Numbered from the stretch's first letter, positions 8,702 to 16,967 are shown. The stretch: 38,703 nt of DNA from Chlorobiaceae bacterium (GCA_013334755.1 JAAXWX010000018.1:1-38703), one strand, 5' to 3'. The notes: a model not told the origin generated them from the sequence alone. A program made the numbers and translations.

Positions 8702-9451
8702 TTATTTGAGGACAAAGCCGTATTTGCGTAGAACAGATTTTGCCTCAGCACCCTGCAAAAAGAGATAGAAGGCCTTTGCATCATTATTATGGGCGGCTTT
8801 TACCGTCAATGCCATCGGGTAGGTTACTCTTGGATAGAGTTTTTGCGGTACCACGAAGAGCAGTTTTGCTTTTTGTGCCAGCATGGCATCGGTGCGGTAG
8901 ACAAATCCGCCATCAACTTCGCCAAGTTCGGCATACATGAGGCACTCCCTGACATCCTTGGCCATTACAAGCTTTCCGGACAGCTGCTTGTCAACGCCTG
9001 CTTTTGTAAAAGCGGTCATGGCATACTCACCTGCGGGGACGCTCTTTGGGCTGCCAATGGCAATCTTGTCGAGCTTCAGCAGGTCACTTATTGAGGCCAC
9101 TTTTTTTGTGGTTGTTCCGGCAAAAACCAGCGAGTTGTAGGCAAACATCTTTGCGTTAGCACCGTCCACAAGATTTTTCTCTTTCAGATAATCCATCCAC
9201 TGGTTGTTTGCGGCAATAAATAGGTCAACCGGAGCGCCGTTTTCAATCTGACCGGCAAGGGTTCCCGATGGGCCGAAATTTTTAATAAAAACCGTTGCCG
9301 GATGTTTTACACTGTAACTCGAGCTCAATTCATTGATAACCTCTTTGAGGCTTGAGGCAACAGAGAGGTTCAGTTCCCCGGCCATTGCAGGAGCTGCAAT
9401 GGTGAGCAGTACAAAACAGAGGAGAGTGATGCGCTTTATTGATAGTATCAT
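8702..9451 (-). CDS. modA: Periplasmic molybdate-binding protein
   Basis: This 249-residue protein starts with a basic residue pair, a hydrophobic core and a likely signal peptidase I site after AMA (about residue 24). The mature protein opens with LSVASSLKEVINEL, a typical ModA start in which the Ser residues contact the oxyanion. It also contains the ModA-like segment GPSGTLAGQIENGAPVDLFI. It captures molybdate (possibly tungstate) in the periplasm for ModB/ModC. The gene lies 21 bp after modD. Confidence 0.93.
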   Translation of the reverse strand: MILSIKRITLLCFVLLTIAAPAMAGELNLSVASSLKEVINELSSSYSVKHPATVFIKNFGPSGTLAGQIENGAPVDLFIAANNQWMDYLKEKNLVDGANAKMFAYNSLVFAGTTTKKVASISDLLKLDKIAIGSPKSVPAGEYAMTAFTKAGVDKQLSGKLVMAKDVRECLMYAELGEVDGGFVYRTDAMLAQKAKLLFVVPQKLYPRVTYPMALTVKAAHNNDAKAFYLFLQGAEAKSVLRKYGFVLK

Positions 9452-9472
9452 AGTATCATTATTATGATTGTT

Positions 9473-10327
9473 TTATGGTTGCGAGGACGTGATTGAAACA
9501 GCGATATCCGAAGGCTTGCCGAAATAGACCGAAGAGAGAACAAGCATGTCAACACCAGATTCAGCATACGTTGCAGCATTATTAATAGTTATACCGCCAG
9601 CTGCAGAGATGGTGACACCGGGTGCCACTTTGTGTAATTGCTGAACCAGCCGTGAGAGCTCTTCAGGCGTGAGCTTGTCCAGTTGAACCACATCAACGCC
9701 AGCAGCCGCAATGGCAAGCGCCTCCTCGGTGTTCTGGGCCTCAACAATGATTTTTTGTTCAGGTGCTTTCTTTTTCAGTCCGCTCACAGTTTGAAGAAAG
9801 CGCTCAATTCCGCCACAAAATGCGGTATGTTGCCGGAAGACAAGCACTGATTCCGACAGGCCGAGCCGATGGGGGAGTGCACCGCCAGCCATGATTGCTT
9901 TGATTGCAACCTTTTTTGTACCCGGAAACGACTTGCGGGTTGTGACGATGGTAATGGATGCATTAACCTCTTTGACCTGGTTGACTATTTTTTGTGTTCG
10001 TGTAGCAATACCTGACGCATACTCCAGCATATTCAGCGCCACTTTCCAGCCAGCGTGAAGGCTGTCAGCAGAGCCGCTGGCCGAGAGGATGGTGACACCT
10101 GAGTCAATTGTTGTCCCGCTCTGCAGAAAAAAACTTACTGTCGCACCACATCGCTCAAGGATACGCGCAGCTTCCTCTGTACAGCAAAGTGTTGTTGTTT
10201 CACGGCTTGTATAGGTGATTTCTCCCTGAAGTGCGCCGATTCCGAGCAGTGAAGTTGTGAGATCACCGTATGGCATATCCTCTTCGATAAATCGTTCAAT
10301 TTCATTGTCAGGCAGTTGATAAAGCAT
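9473..10327 (-). CDS. modD: ModD, quinolinate phosphoribosyltransferase-like protein of the mod operon
   Basis: This 284-residue protein has the two-domain fold pattern of nicotinate-nucleotide pyrophosphorylase. Its N-terminus EEDMPYGDLTT and internal TTRKSFPGTKK and AGGALPHRLGLSES segments are diagnostic of the ModD branch, where NadC has TRKTxPGxR and GGGxxHRxGL. ModD proteins are usually encoded in molybdate-transport operons, and their exact reaction is not settled. It is the first gene of the unit modD-modA-modB-modC-SDR. True NadC would have to be encoded elsewhere. Confidence 0.85.
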   Translation of the reverse strand: MLYQLPDNEIERFIEEDMPYGDLTTSLLGIGALQGEITYTSRETTTLCCTEEAARILERCGATVSFFLQSGTTIDSGVTILSASGSADSLHAGWKVALNMLEYASGIATRTQKIVNQVKEVNASITIVTTRKSFPGTKKVAIKAIMAGGALPHRLGLSESVLVFRQHTAFCGGIERFLQTVSGLKKKAPEQKIIVEAQNTEEALAIAAAGVDVVQLDKLTPEELSRLVQQLHKVAPGVTISAAGGITINNAATYAESGVDMLVLSSVYFGKPSDIAVSITSSQP

Positions 10328-10852
10328 GAATACGTTATTTTATCGTTATAACATTGTAAATATTACCAATGCATAAAAAAAGACATAAACGGCTGGAAAT
10401 TTTGAATTCGGTACCTGCAGGCAGGAGTTTATCATCGCCTGCAGTAGTGAGGGAGTGCCGTTATTATTAATATATTTTTGGATTTAATATTAAAAAATAA
10501 GAAAATATAGCCAATAATACTTAAAAGTTTAATTTAATCATCTTTTCTTTGATGATTGTTTGTACATAAATGTTGTTATAGAAGAGCGCTGAGTGGTGAA
10601 TAATGTTTTGTCTTTTTATTCGTTAAGTAATTTATAATATAGCGCTTTGCCTCTTTTATGAAAATCCAGTGAGAGGGTCCTCTTTTTTTCAGATATTGGT
10701 GTCAACCATGGTATTTGAGTCTCGATTACTGAGGTGTTACTGAGGCAGTGAGTTGTACTGGGGAGTCGCGGCAAGTTATTAAAGGCACTTTCTTAAGTCA
10801 TAGTGACTCTAAGTTGCAAAAAGTGGGCCCATAGGGTGAGTGGAGAATGATT
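10328..10852. other. Gene-free, AT-rich spacer between the divergent mod and ars operons
   Basis: No credible coding sequence is seen on either strand. The stretch 10455-10660 is strongly AT-rich. It contains an 8-bp inverted repeat, CTGCAGGC (10415-10422) and GCCTGCAG (10437-10444), and a smaller dyad AGTCA-TAG-TGACT (10796-10808). Both divergent operons must draw their promoters from here. I found no cobalamin, TPP or other riboswitch consensus that I could defend. Confidence 0.6.
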
Positions 10853-10881
10853 TTGCTTTTTTTTATAATTAATCGTATAAT
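10853..10881 (+). promoter_or_regulatory. Sigma-70-type promoter of the ars operon
   Basis: A -35 box TTGCTT (10853-10858) and a perfect -10 box TATAAT (10876-10881) are separated by exactly 17 bp. Transcription would start near 10888, about 25 nt before the ATG at 10913. This argues against upstream ATG codons at 10847 and 10886 as the arsR start. Confidence 0.7.
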
Positions 10882-10890
10882 TGCGATGAA
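10871..10890. promoter_or_regulatory. Candidate ArsR operator 1, over the -10 box
   Basis: The core is the dyad ATCG-N8-CGAT at 10872-10887. The 20-bp segment AATCGTATAATTGCGATGAA matches another at 11343-11362 at 16 of 20 positions. It covers the -10 box of the arsR promoter, where a bound repressor would block RNA polymerase. Assignment to ArsR is inferred from position and duplication. Confidence 0.6.
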
Positions 10891-10912
10891 CTATAAGAAA
10901 GAATATGCAATT

Positions 10913-11248
10913 ATGAAGAGAAGCTTATCGGTTGTTGAGTACAGAGGGGAAGAGATGGTTATGGCGTCGATTGCCAAGGCTATAAGTCATCCGGTCAGGA
11001 TTAAAATTCTGGAGTTGCTTGCCAGCCAGCAATGTTGTTTTACAGGGGAGTTAACGGAGATTATTCCAATGGCACAGTCGACGATTTCACAGCACCTCAA
11101 GGCGTTGCTCGATGCCGGGCTGATACAGGGAGAGATCAACCCGCCGAAAGTCCGTTACTGCATTAATGTTGAGAACTGGCACAAGGCTCATGTAATGTTC
11201 GGGAGTTTTTTTGTACCCGATCGATTATCCGGTTGTCAGTGCTGCTGA
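10913..11248 (+). CDS. arsR: ArsR-family arsenic-responsive repressor
   Basis: This 111-residue winged-helix repressor carries AKAISHPVRIKILELLA and a recognition helix AQSTISQHLKALLDAGLI, both typical of ArsR/SmtB proteins. The classic ELCVC site of E. coli ArsR is absent. Candidate As(III) ligands are C41-C42 (QQCCF) and a C-terminal CQCC (C108, C110, C111), suggesting an alternative sensor site of the kind known in other ArsR branches. The frame is open back to an ATG at 10847, but the promoter and operator lie inside that extension, so I place the start at 10913. It heads a ten-gene arsenic cluster and probably represses it until arsenite binds. Confidence 0.88.
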   Translation: MKRSLSVVEYRGEEMVMASIAKAISHPVRIKILELLASQQCCFTGELTEIIPMAQSTISQHLKALLDAGLIQGEINPPKVRYCINVENWHKAHVMFGSFFVPDRLSGCQCC

Positions 11249-11342
11249 GCAGAGCTTATTTAATCCTTGAGAAATACAACAGGATGTGCCACGGTTGTGC
11301 ATGCAGAGGGGAGGATGGAAATAAAAATTGATTTTTTCTAAT

Positions 11343-11362
11343 AATCGTTCATTTGCGATAAA
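11343..11362. promoter_or_regulatory. Candidate ArsR operator 2, before the thioredoxin gene
   Basis: AATCGTTCATTTGCGATAAA repeats the segment at 10871-10890 with 16 of 20 identical bases and the same ATCG-N8-CGAT spacing (11344-11359). It lies 20 bp before the ATG at 11382. No convincing -35/-10 pair could be placed around it. It may mark a second regulated start or act with site 1. Confidence 0.55.
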
Positions 11363-11381
11363 CAAGTAAAAGATAAAAACA

Positions 11382-11684
11382 ATGAAAAAGGTAAAAATTC
11401 TTGGGAGCGGCTGTGCGAAATGCAATCAGCTTCTCGATGCAGTAAAGGCAGTTATTGCTGCAGAAGGTATTGACGCTTCAGTGGAAAAGGTAGAAGATAT
11501 TCAGCAGATCATGGCTTACAACGTGATTTCTACTCCGGCGCTTGTCGTTGATGAACAGGTACTCTGCAAAGGGCGGATTCCTTCTTATGATGAACTCAAG
11601 GAGCTGCTGACGGCAAAATCACAAGGGTGTTGCGGTTCTCATGGCACCAAATCGACAGCAGGCGGTTCAAGCTGCTGTTGTTAA
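11382..11684 (+). CDS. Small redox-active thioredoxin-like protein with Cys-rich tail
   Basis: This 100-residue protein matches the small 'redox-active disulfide protein 2' group of thioredoxin-fold proteins. Its active site GCAKC (C11, C14) follows the first beta strand, and the cis-proline segment STPALVVDE is intact. Beyond the fold, a 25-residue tail carries CC and a final CCC, which could bind soft metal ions such as arsenite. No signal peptide is seen. Such proteins often sit next to DUF318/ArsP permeases, and that is the next gene here, 77 bp downstream. A role as reductant or carrier in arsenic handling is inferred from context. Confidence 0.82.
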   Translation: MKKVKILGSGCAKCNQLLDAVKAVIAAEGIDASVEKVEDIQQIMAYNVISTPALVVDEQVLCKGRIPSYDELKELLTAKSQGCCGSHGTKSTAGGSSCCC

Positions 11685-11761
11685 GAAAGCGGCAGCGTCT
11701 GGTGTTGTTCCCCGGTTATCGGCAGAATTATGCAACTGAAACAGGTTAACGTATTGAAAAT

Positions 11762-12826
11762 ATGAAGCAGGGTTCCATGCAACAATTCTCCGAAGGCCCC
11801 TGGTTCCAACAGGTGAAATGGATTTCCGGTTTTTTATTTGCGGCACTGCTCTGGGTTATTATATACAGTAACCTTGATTGGTGTGCAGGTATGCTGCTTC
11901 ATCTTTCAGGGATCAGCCGCGCAAACCGTTTCGGCGAAGCGCTTTACTTCTTTGTTTACGAGGTGCCGAAAGTGCTGTTGTTGCTCACTGCAGTGGTCTT
12001 TGTGATGGGTGTCATACATACGTTTATTTCTGCCGAGCATACCCGGGCATTGCTTTCGGGTCGGCGTACCGGGTTTGGAAACATTATGGCGGCCTCTCTT
12101 GGTATTGTTACACCGTTCTGTTCCTGCTCTGCAGTACCACTGTTTATCGGCTTTCTTCAGGCCGGTGTGCCGCTTGGCGTCACCTTTTCCTTTCTTATTG
12201 CAGCTCCGATGATCAATGAGGTTGCCCTTGCACTGCTGTTCGGCATGTTCGGCTGGAAGGTTGCCCTGCTCTATTCCTCAATGGGTCTTGCTGTTGCAAT
12301 TGTTGCTGGCGTGGTAATCGGCAAGCTTCGTATGGAGCGCTATCTTGAAGAGTGGGTGCAGAAGCTGCAGGAGAGAACGGTTTCATCAGAAGTGGACAGC
12401 GAGCCAATGAGCCTCACGCTTCGCATACAGGAAGGTATCAGCCATGTTCGCGATATAGTGGGCAAGGTGTGGCTTTACATTGTTATTGGTGTAGGTCTCG
12501 GAGCTGCAATACATGGCTATGTGCCGGAAAACTTCATGGCGTCACTGATGGGCAAAAGTGTCTGGTGGTCGGTGCCTGTCGCTGTCTTGATCGGCGTTCC
12601 CATGTATTCCAATGCGGCGGGTATTCTTCCTGTTGTGCAGGCTTTGCTTGGCAAGGGAGCAGCCCTTGGTACGGTGATGGCCTTCATGATGAGCGTCATC
12701 GCCCTCTCTGCACCGGAGATGATTATTTTACGCAAGGTACTGAAGCCACAGCTTATTGCGGTCTTTGCCGGGGTTGTCGCAGCAGGGATCATGCTGGTGG
12801 GTTTTGTCTTCAATCTTGTTTTATGA
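11762..12826 (+). CDS. ArsP-like permease (DUF318/PF03773 family)
   Basis: This 354-residue protein has about eight to ten hydrophobic helices. The family signature TPFCSCSAVPLFIGF (C120, C122) is followed by AGVPLGVTFSFLIAAPMINEVAL, and the second half repeats the theme with GVPMYSNAAGILPV. The family includes ArsP, which exports trivalent organoarsenicals such as methylarsenite and roxarsone products. In this position a role in organoarsenical or arsenite export is likely, but the substrate is inferred from the family and neighbours. M6 is an alternative start. Confidence 0.82.
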   Translation: MKQGSMQQFSEGPWFQQVKWISGFLFAALLWVIIYSNLDWCAGMLLHLSGISRANRFGEALYFFVYEVPKVLLLLTAVVFVMGVIHTFISAEHTRALLSGRRTGFGNIMAASLGIVTPFCSCSAVPLFIGFLQAGVPLGVTFSFLIAAPMINEVALALLFGMFGWKVALLYSSMGLAVAIVAGVVIGKLRMERYLEEWVQKLQERTVSSEVDSEPMSLTLRIQEGISHVRDIVGKVWLYIVIGVGLGAAIHGYVPENFMASLMGKSVWWSVPVAVLIGVPMYSNAAGILPVVQALLGKGAALGTVMAFMMSVIALSAPEMIILRKVLKPQLIAVFAGVVAAGIMLVGFVFNLVL

Positions 12827-12854
12827 GTAATTATCAACTATTTCGTAGCTGAAC

Positions 12855-13283
12855 ATGAAAAAATCAGTGCTTATTCTCTGTACCGGAAATTCCTGCCGCA
12901 GCCAGATGGCAGAAGGGTTTCTCCGTTCATTTGATTCCTCAATTGAGGTCTTTTCTGCAGGAACAAAACCAGCGGAATCGGTTCATCCGCTTGCGGTCAA
13001 GGTTATGCATGAAGAGTGGATAGATATCAGCAAGAACATGCCGAAAAGTGTCGATGTATTTCTTGGCCGACCCTTTGACTATGTTATAACGGTGTGCGAC
13101 GGAGCCAATGAGTCCTGCCCGGTATTTATCGGCAAGGTGGAGCATCGACTGCACATCGGCTTTGATGATCCGGCAGAGGCGGAAGGAACTATGGAAGAGA
13201 TGCTTGCCGTTTTCAGGCGAGTTCGTAACGAAATCAACCAGCGCTTCCGGCAGTTCTATAACGAGAATTTAATCATGAAATAA
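12855..13283 (+). CDS. arsC: Arsenate reductase, thioredoxin-coupled LMW-phosphatase type (copy 1)
   Basis: This 142-residue enzyme would reduce arsenate to arsenite. It has the low-molecular-weight phosphatase P-loop CTGNSCRSQ with nucleophile C9 and R15. C81 and C88 in [14 protein letters not shown] match the spacing of the Cys82/Cys89 redox pair of S. aureus ArsC, so the thioredoxin-dependent triple-Cys mechanism is intact. The stop lies 2 bp before acr3, which allows the arsenite formed to be exported at once. It is clearly diverged from the second copy at 14368. Confidence 0.9.
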   Translation: MKKSVLILCTGNSCRSQMAEGFLRSFDSSIEVFSAGTKPAESVHPLAVKVMHEEWIDISKNMPKSVDVFLGRPFDYVITVCDGANESCPVFIGKVEHRLHIGFDDPAEAEGTMEEMLAVFRRVRNEINQRFRQFYNENLIMK

Positions 13284-13285
13284 TC

Positions 13286-14341
13286 ATGAGTATTGATGCA
13301 AAACAGTTGTCGTTCCTTGATCGATATCTGACACTCTGGATTTTTTTTGCCATGGGCGTCGGAGTGCTTTCCGGATGGCTCTATCCTGAAATTTCAGGGT
13401 TCTGGAGCCTTTTTCAGTCGGGTACAACCAATATGCTTATAGCCGCAGGGCTCATTGTCATGATGTACCCGCCTCTGGCAAAAGTAAAATATGAAGAACT
13501 TGGCGATGTGTTTCGTAATACGAAAGTGCTTATGCTGTCGCTGGTGCAGAACTGGATAATCGGCCCGATCCTGATGTTTGTGCTTGCCGTGCTGCTGCTT
13601 TCCGATATGCCGCACTATATGGCCGGACTCATTATGATCGGCCTTGCTCGCTGCATCGCTATGGTCATTGTCTGGAATGAACTGGCTAAAGGAGATACGG
13701 AGTATGCCGCCGGGCTTGTCGCCTTCAACTCAATTTTCCAGGTACTCTTCTTTCCCCTCTATGCATGGATTTTTCTGACGGTGTTGCCGAAGTGGCTTGG
13801 CATCAGCTCTTTTGCTGTTGACATATCCATAGCTGACATTGCAGTTTCCGTCTTTATCTATCTCGGCATTCCCTTTATTGCAGGATTCCTCACTCGCTTT
13901 ATCATGCTGCGTCTGAAAGGGAAGGAGTGGTATGAGGCAGAGTTTATTCCCCGCATCAGCCCGCTCACACTGGTGGCGCTGCTCTTCACCATTGTTGTGA
14001 TGTTTTCACTGAAGGGCGAATACATCGTTAAAATTCCTCTGGATGTGGTGCGCATTGCCATCCCTCTTCTGATCTACTTTGTGATCATGTTTCTGCTCTC
14101 GTTTTACATGGGCCGCAAGATTGGTGCAGGCTACTCCAAAACGGCAACACTGGCGTTCACGGCAGCGAGCAACAACTTTGAACTCGCCATTGCAGTTGCT
14201 GTAGCTGTTTTCGGTATCAGCTCCGGCGAGGCTTTTGCCGCAGTGATTGGGCCCCTTGTGGAAGTTCCGGCCTTGATAGCGCTGGTTAATGTATCGCTCT
14301 GGTTCAGGGGAAAATATTTCGTGGAAACAATAGAAGCCTGA
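13286..14341 (+). CDS. acr3: Acr3-type arsenite efflux permease
   Basis: This 351-residue membrane protein has about ten helices, as in the Acr3 (BASS superfamily) arsenite exporters. The diagnostic segment [19 protein letters not shown] holds the conserved Cys (C123), and [20 protein letters not shown] matches the conserved ninth-helix region. It expels arsenite from the cytoplasm and can work alone or possibly with the ArsA ATPase encoded downstream. The ATG follows the arsC stop by 2 bp. Confidence 0.92.
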   Translation: MSIDAKQLSFLDRYLTLWIFFAMGVGVLSGWLYPEISGFWSLFQSGTTNMLIAAGLIVMMYPPLAKVKYEELGDVFRNTKVLMLSLVQNWIIGPILMFVLAVLLLSDMPHYMAGLIMIGLARCIAMVIVWNELAKGDTEYAAGLVAFNSIFQVLFFPLYAWIFLTVLPKWLGISSFAVDISIADIAVSVFIYLGIPFIAGFLTRFIMLRLKGKEWYEAEFIPRISPLTLVALLFTIVVMFSLKGEYIVKIPLDVVRIAIPLLIYFVIMFLLSFYMGRKIGAGYSKTATLAFTAASNNFELAIAVAVAVFGISSGEAFAAVIGPLVEVPALIALVNVSLWFRGKYFVETIEA

Positions 14342-14367
14342 TATCAACTCATTATTCCTTATTCCAC

Positions 14368-14823
14368 ATGAAAAAACAAAACGTGCTTTTTCTTTGTACC
14401 GGCAACTCTTGCCGGAGTCAGATGGCCGAAGGATTGCTCCGACACCTGGCAGGGGAGCAGTTCGAAGCATTAAGTGCAGGACTTGAGCCCAATAATGAAG
14501 TCCATCCTCTGGCGATAATCGTTATGGAGGAAATTGGTATCGATATCAGTTCTCAGCAACCAAAAGCGGTTGATGTCTATCTTGGAAAAACAATGATTCA
14601 TTATCTGATGATTGTGTGTAACAAGGCACAGTCAACCTGCCCTCGCGTCTGGCCCGGGCTTCCCGATGAAAAACGTTATTACTGGCCGGTTGATGATCCG
14701 GCAGTACTATCCAGCTCAACAGAAGAACAGCTGGTCGTTTTCCGTGAGGTGCGTGATGAACTTCAGGGAAAAATAACCTCATGGCTTAACGACGTTTCAG
14801 CGTCGGCTTCATTTACTATTTAA
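14368..14823 (+). CDS. arsC: Arsenate reductase, LMW-phosphatase type (copy 2)
   Basis: This second 151-residue ArsC has the P-loop [13 protein letters not shown] (nucleophile C10) and the redox pair C84 and C91 (VCNKAQSTCP). It keeps the YYWPVDDPA segment close to that of classical ArsC proteins, whereas copy 1 has LHIGFDDPA. All catalytic Cys are intact in both, so neither looks decayed. It follows acr3 by 26 bp and precedes arsD by 12 bp. The two copies may differ in substrate affinity or reductant, or one may have arrived with a different ars module. Confidence 0.88.
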   Translation: MKKQNVLFLCTGNSCRSQMAEGLLRHLAGEQFEALSAGLEPNNEVHPLAIIVMEEIGIDISSQQPKAVDVYLGKTMIHYLMIVCNKAQSTCPRVWPGLPDEKRYYWPVDDPAVLSSSTEEQLVVFREVRDELQGKITSWLNDVSASASFTI

Positions 14824-14835
14824 TCAAGATTCAAC

Positions 14836-15183
14836 ATGAAAGGAATTCAGGTTTTTGATCCGGCACTCTGCTGCAGTACGGGCGTGTGCGGTACCGATGT
14901 CGATCAGTCACTGGTAAATTTTGCTGCTGATGTTGATTGGGCAAAACAGAACGGCATTGTCATCGAGCGATTCAACCTGGCCAAAGAACCGCTCTCCTTT
15001 GCAGAAAATCCTGTCGTGAAATGTTTCCTTGAAGAGGCGGGCCATGAAGCGCTTCCGCTGATTCTTGTGGATGGCAAGGTTATTGTGGCTGGCCGGTATC
15101 CGAATCGCTCGGAACTGGCCCGATGGGCAGGTTACACGCCACCCTCTGAGAGTAAGGGCTGTTCGGGCAAATGCTGTTGTTGA
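14836..15183 (+). CDS. arsD: ArsD arsenite metallochaperone
   Basis: This 115-residue protein carries C12, C13 and C18 in PALCCSTGVCG, at the same positions as the arsenite-binding triad of E. coli plasmid ArsD. The C-terminal tail GCSGKCCC supplies further Cys residues as in ArsD. ArsD binds arsenite in the cytoplasm and hands it to ArsA, raising its affinity for arsenite. It directly precedes arsA, the usual arsDA order. Confidence 0.92.
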   Translation: MKGIQVFDPALCCSTGVCGTDVDQSLVNFAADVDWAKQNGIVIERFNLAKEPLSFAENPVVKCFLEEAGHEALPLILVDGKVIVAGRYPNRSELARWAGYTPPSESKGCSGKCCC

Positions 15184-15200
15184 AGTGCATAACTATGACC

Positions 15201-16967
15201 ATGAAATTTCTTGATTGTCCGCCCCGATTTCTCTTTTTTACCGGAAAAGGCGGAGTAGGAAAAACCTCTATTGCCTGTTCATCGGCGATAGATTTAACGG
15301 CAGCCGGCCGGCGAGTGCTGCTTGTCAGCACCGACCCGGCTTCAAATGTCGGGCAGGTGTTCGGTATCAGCATTGGCAGCCAGATCACGCCAATCCTGAC
15401 GGTTCCCGGTCTTTTTGCGCTTGAAATTGACCCTCAGGATGCGGCAGCGCAGTACCGCGAACGAATTGTCGGTCCGGTTCGCGGCCTGCTGCCGCAGAGT
15501 GTACTCAGTACCATTGAAGAGCAGCTTTCCGGAGCCTGCACGACCGAGATTGCCGCCTTTGATGAGTTTACCTCACTCCTGACCGACCAGGCTCTTTACG
15601 CCGACTACGATCACATCGTTTTTGACACAGCACCTACCGGTCATACCATCCGGATGTTACAGCTGCCCGGAGCCTGGAGCGGTTTTCTTGAAGAGGCAAA
15701 GGGTGATGCATCGTGCCTTGGCCCGCTGGCCGGCCTGGCAAAGCAGCGGAGCAAGTACAAAGAGGCCGTCGAAGCACTCTGTGATCCCATGCGAACCCGT
15801 ATGATTCTGGTATCCCGTGCCCAACAGACAGCCTTGCGCGAAGTTGCCCGAACCTTTGGAGAGCTTATGGCTATCGGTATCCCGCAACAATATCTCGTTA
15901 TAAACGGCCTCCTGGCCAGCAGTGAATCGTCTGCCGATGCGCTTGCGGCGGCTATCACTTCCCGGGAGCAGGCCGCAATGTCCGGGATGCCTGAACTGCT
16001 CAAGGCATTGCCGACAGATCGAATACCTCTCAAGGCATTCAATATGGTTGGCCTTGAGGCCTTGCGCCACTTACTTTCCGAAACAGATGCTCAATATCCC
16101 GCTTCGGTAAACAAGCCGGTCATACTCAACGCACCCGCCCTTTCACTTCTGGTCGATGATATTGCTGCCGATGGTCATGGTCTGGTGATGTTTATGGGTA
16201 AAGGAGGAGTTGGTAAAACTACCCTGGCCGCTGCCTTGGCCATTGAACTGGCTCATCGCGGATTACCGGTGCATCTCTCCACTTCTGATCCGGCGGCTCA
16301 TCTCATCGAAACGGTTACTGATACGCTGGAAAATCTTTTGGTAAGCAGAATTGATCCGCAAGTCGAAACCGAACGGTACCGGCGTGAGGTACTTGACTCC
16401 AAAGGAGCACAACTTGATGGTGAAGGCCGGGCGTTGCTCGAAGAGGATTTGCGCTCGCCCTGTACTGAAGAAATTGCTGTTTTCCAGGCTTTTTCGCGCA
16501 TCATCGGCGAGGCAGACAGGAAGTTTGTGGTAATGGATACTGCACCGACCGGTCACACGCTTCTGCTGCTTGACGCTACAGGAGCATATCACAGGGAATT
16601 CACCCGTCAGGCGGGGCGCAATGCCTTGTATAACGTTACGCCTATGATGCAGATGCAGGACCGGAAACAAACAAAGGTTCTTATAGTAACATTGGCTGAA
16701 ACGACGCCCGTGCTGGAAGCCGCCACTCTGCAGGAAGATTTGCGACGGGCTTCTATTGAGCCGTGGGCCTGGATCATCAATAACAGTGTTGCGGCAGCAG
16801 TGACCAGCTCCCCTCTTCTGAGAGAACGAGCGATGAATGAGCTCGCGGAGATCGATGCTGTGGCTCAGCAACATGCCAGTCGGTATGCTGTTGTTCCCTT
16901 GTTGAAAGAAGAGCCTGTAGGCGATAGAGCTTTGCGCTCCCTCATATATGCAAACGATGGGGGATGA
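15201..16967 (+). CDS. arsA: ArsA arsenite-stimulated ATPase (tandem A1-A2)
   Basis: This 588-residue protein has two homologous halves, each with a P-loop GKGGVGKT (about 15-22 and 333-340) and a DTAPTGHT signature. From the ATG at 15201 the metal-site cysteines fall at C113, C172 and C421, against C113, C172 and C422 in E. coli ArsA. That agreement supports this start over ATG at 15171 (inside arsD) or 15195. ArsA hydrolyses ATP to drive arsenite export through the membrane partner, which here would be Acr3 since no ArsB is present. Acr3-ArsA coupling is inferred from context. Confidence 0.95.
   Translation: MKFLDCPPRFLFFTGKGGVGKTSIACSSAIDLTAAGRRVLLVSTDPASNVGQVFGISIGSQITPILTVPGLFALEIDPQDAAAQYRERIVGPVRGLLPQSVLSTIEEQLSGACTTEIAAFDEFTSLLTDQALYADYDHIVFDTAPTGHTIRMLQLPGAWSGFLEEAKGDASCLGPLAGLAKQRSKYKEAVEALCDPMRTRMILVSRAQQTALREVARTFGELMAIGIPQQYLVINGLLASSESSADALAAAITSREQAAMSGMPELLKALPTDRIPLKAFNMVGLEALRHLLSETDAQYPASVNKPVILNAPALSLLVDDIAADGHGLVMFMGKGGVGKTTLAAALAIELAHRGLPVHLSTSDPAAHLIETVTDTLENLLVSRIDPQVETERYRREVLDSKGAQLDGEGRALLEEDLRSPCTEEIAVFQAFSRIIGEADRKFVVMDTAPTGHTLLLLDATGAYHREFTRQAGRNALYNVTPMMQMQDRKQTKVLIVTLAETTPVLEAATLQEDLRRASIEPWAWIINNSVAAAVTSSPLLRERAMNELAEIDAVAQQHASRYAVVPLLKEEPVGDRALRSLIYANDGG

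Noticed and set aside
12352-12852. 166-codon open frame on the + strand overlapping the permease
   Set aside because: It is in another frame of the ArsP-like gene, very rich in Cys, Gly and Arg, without family features.
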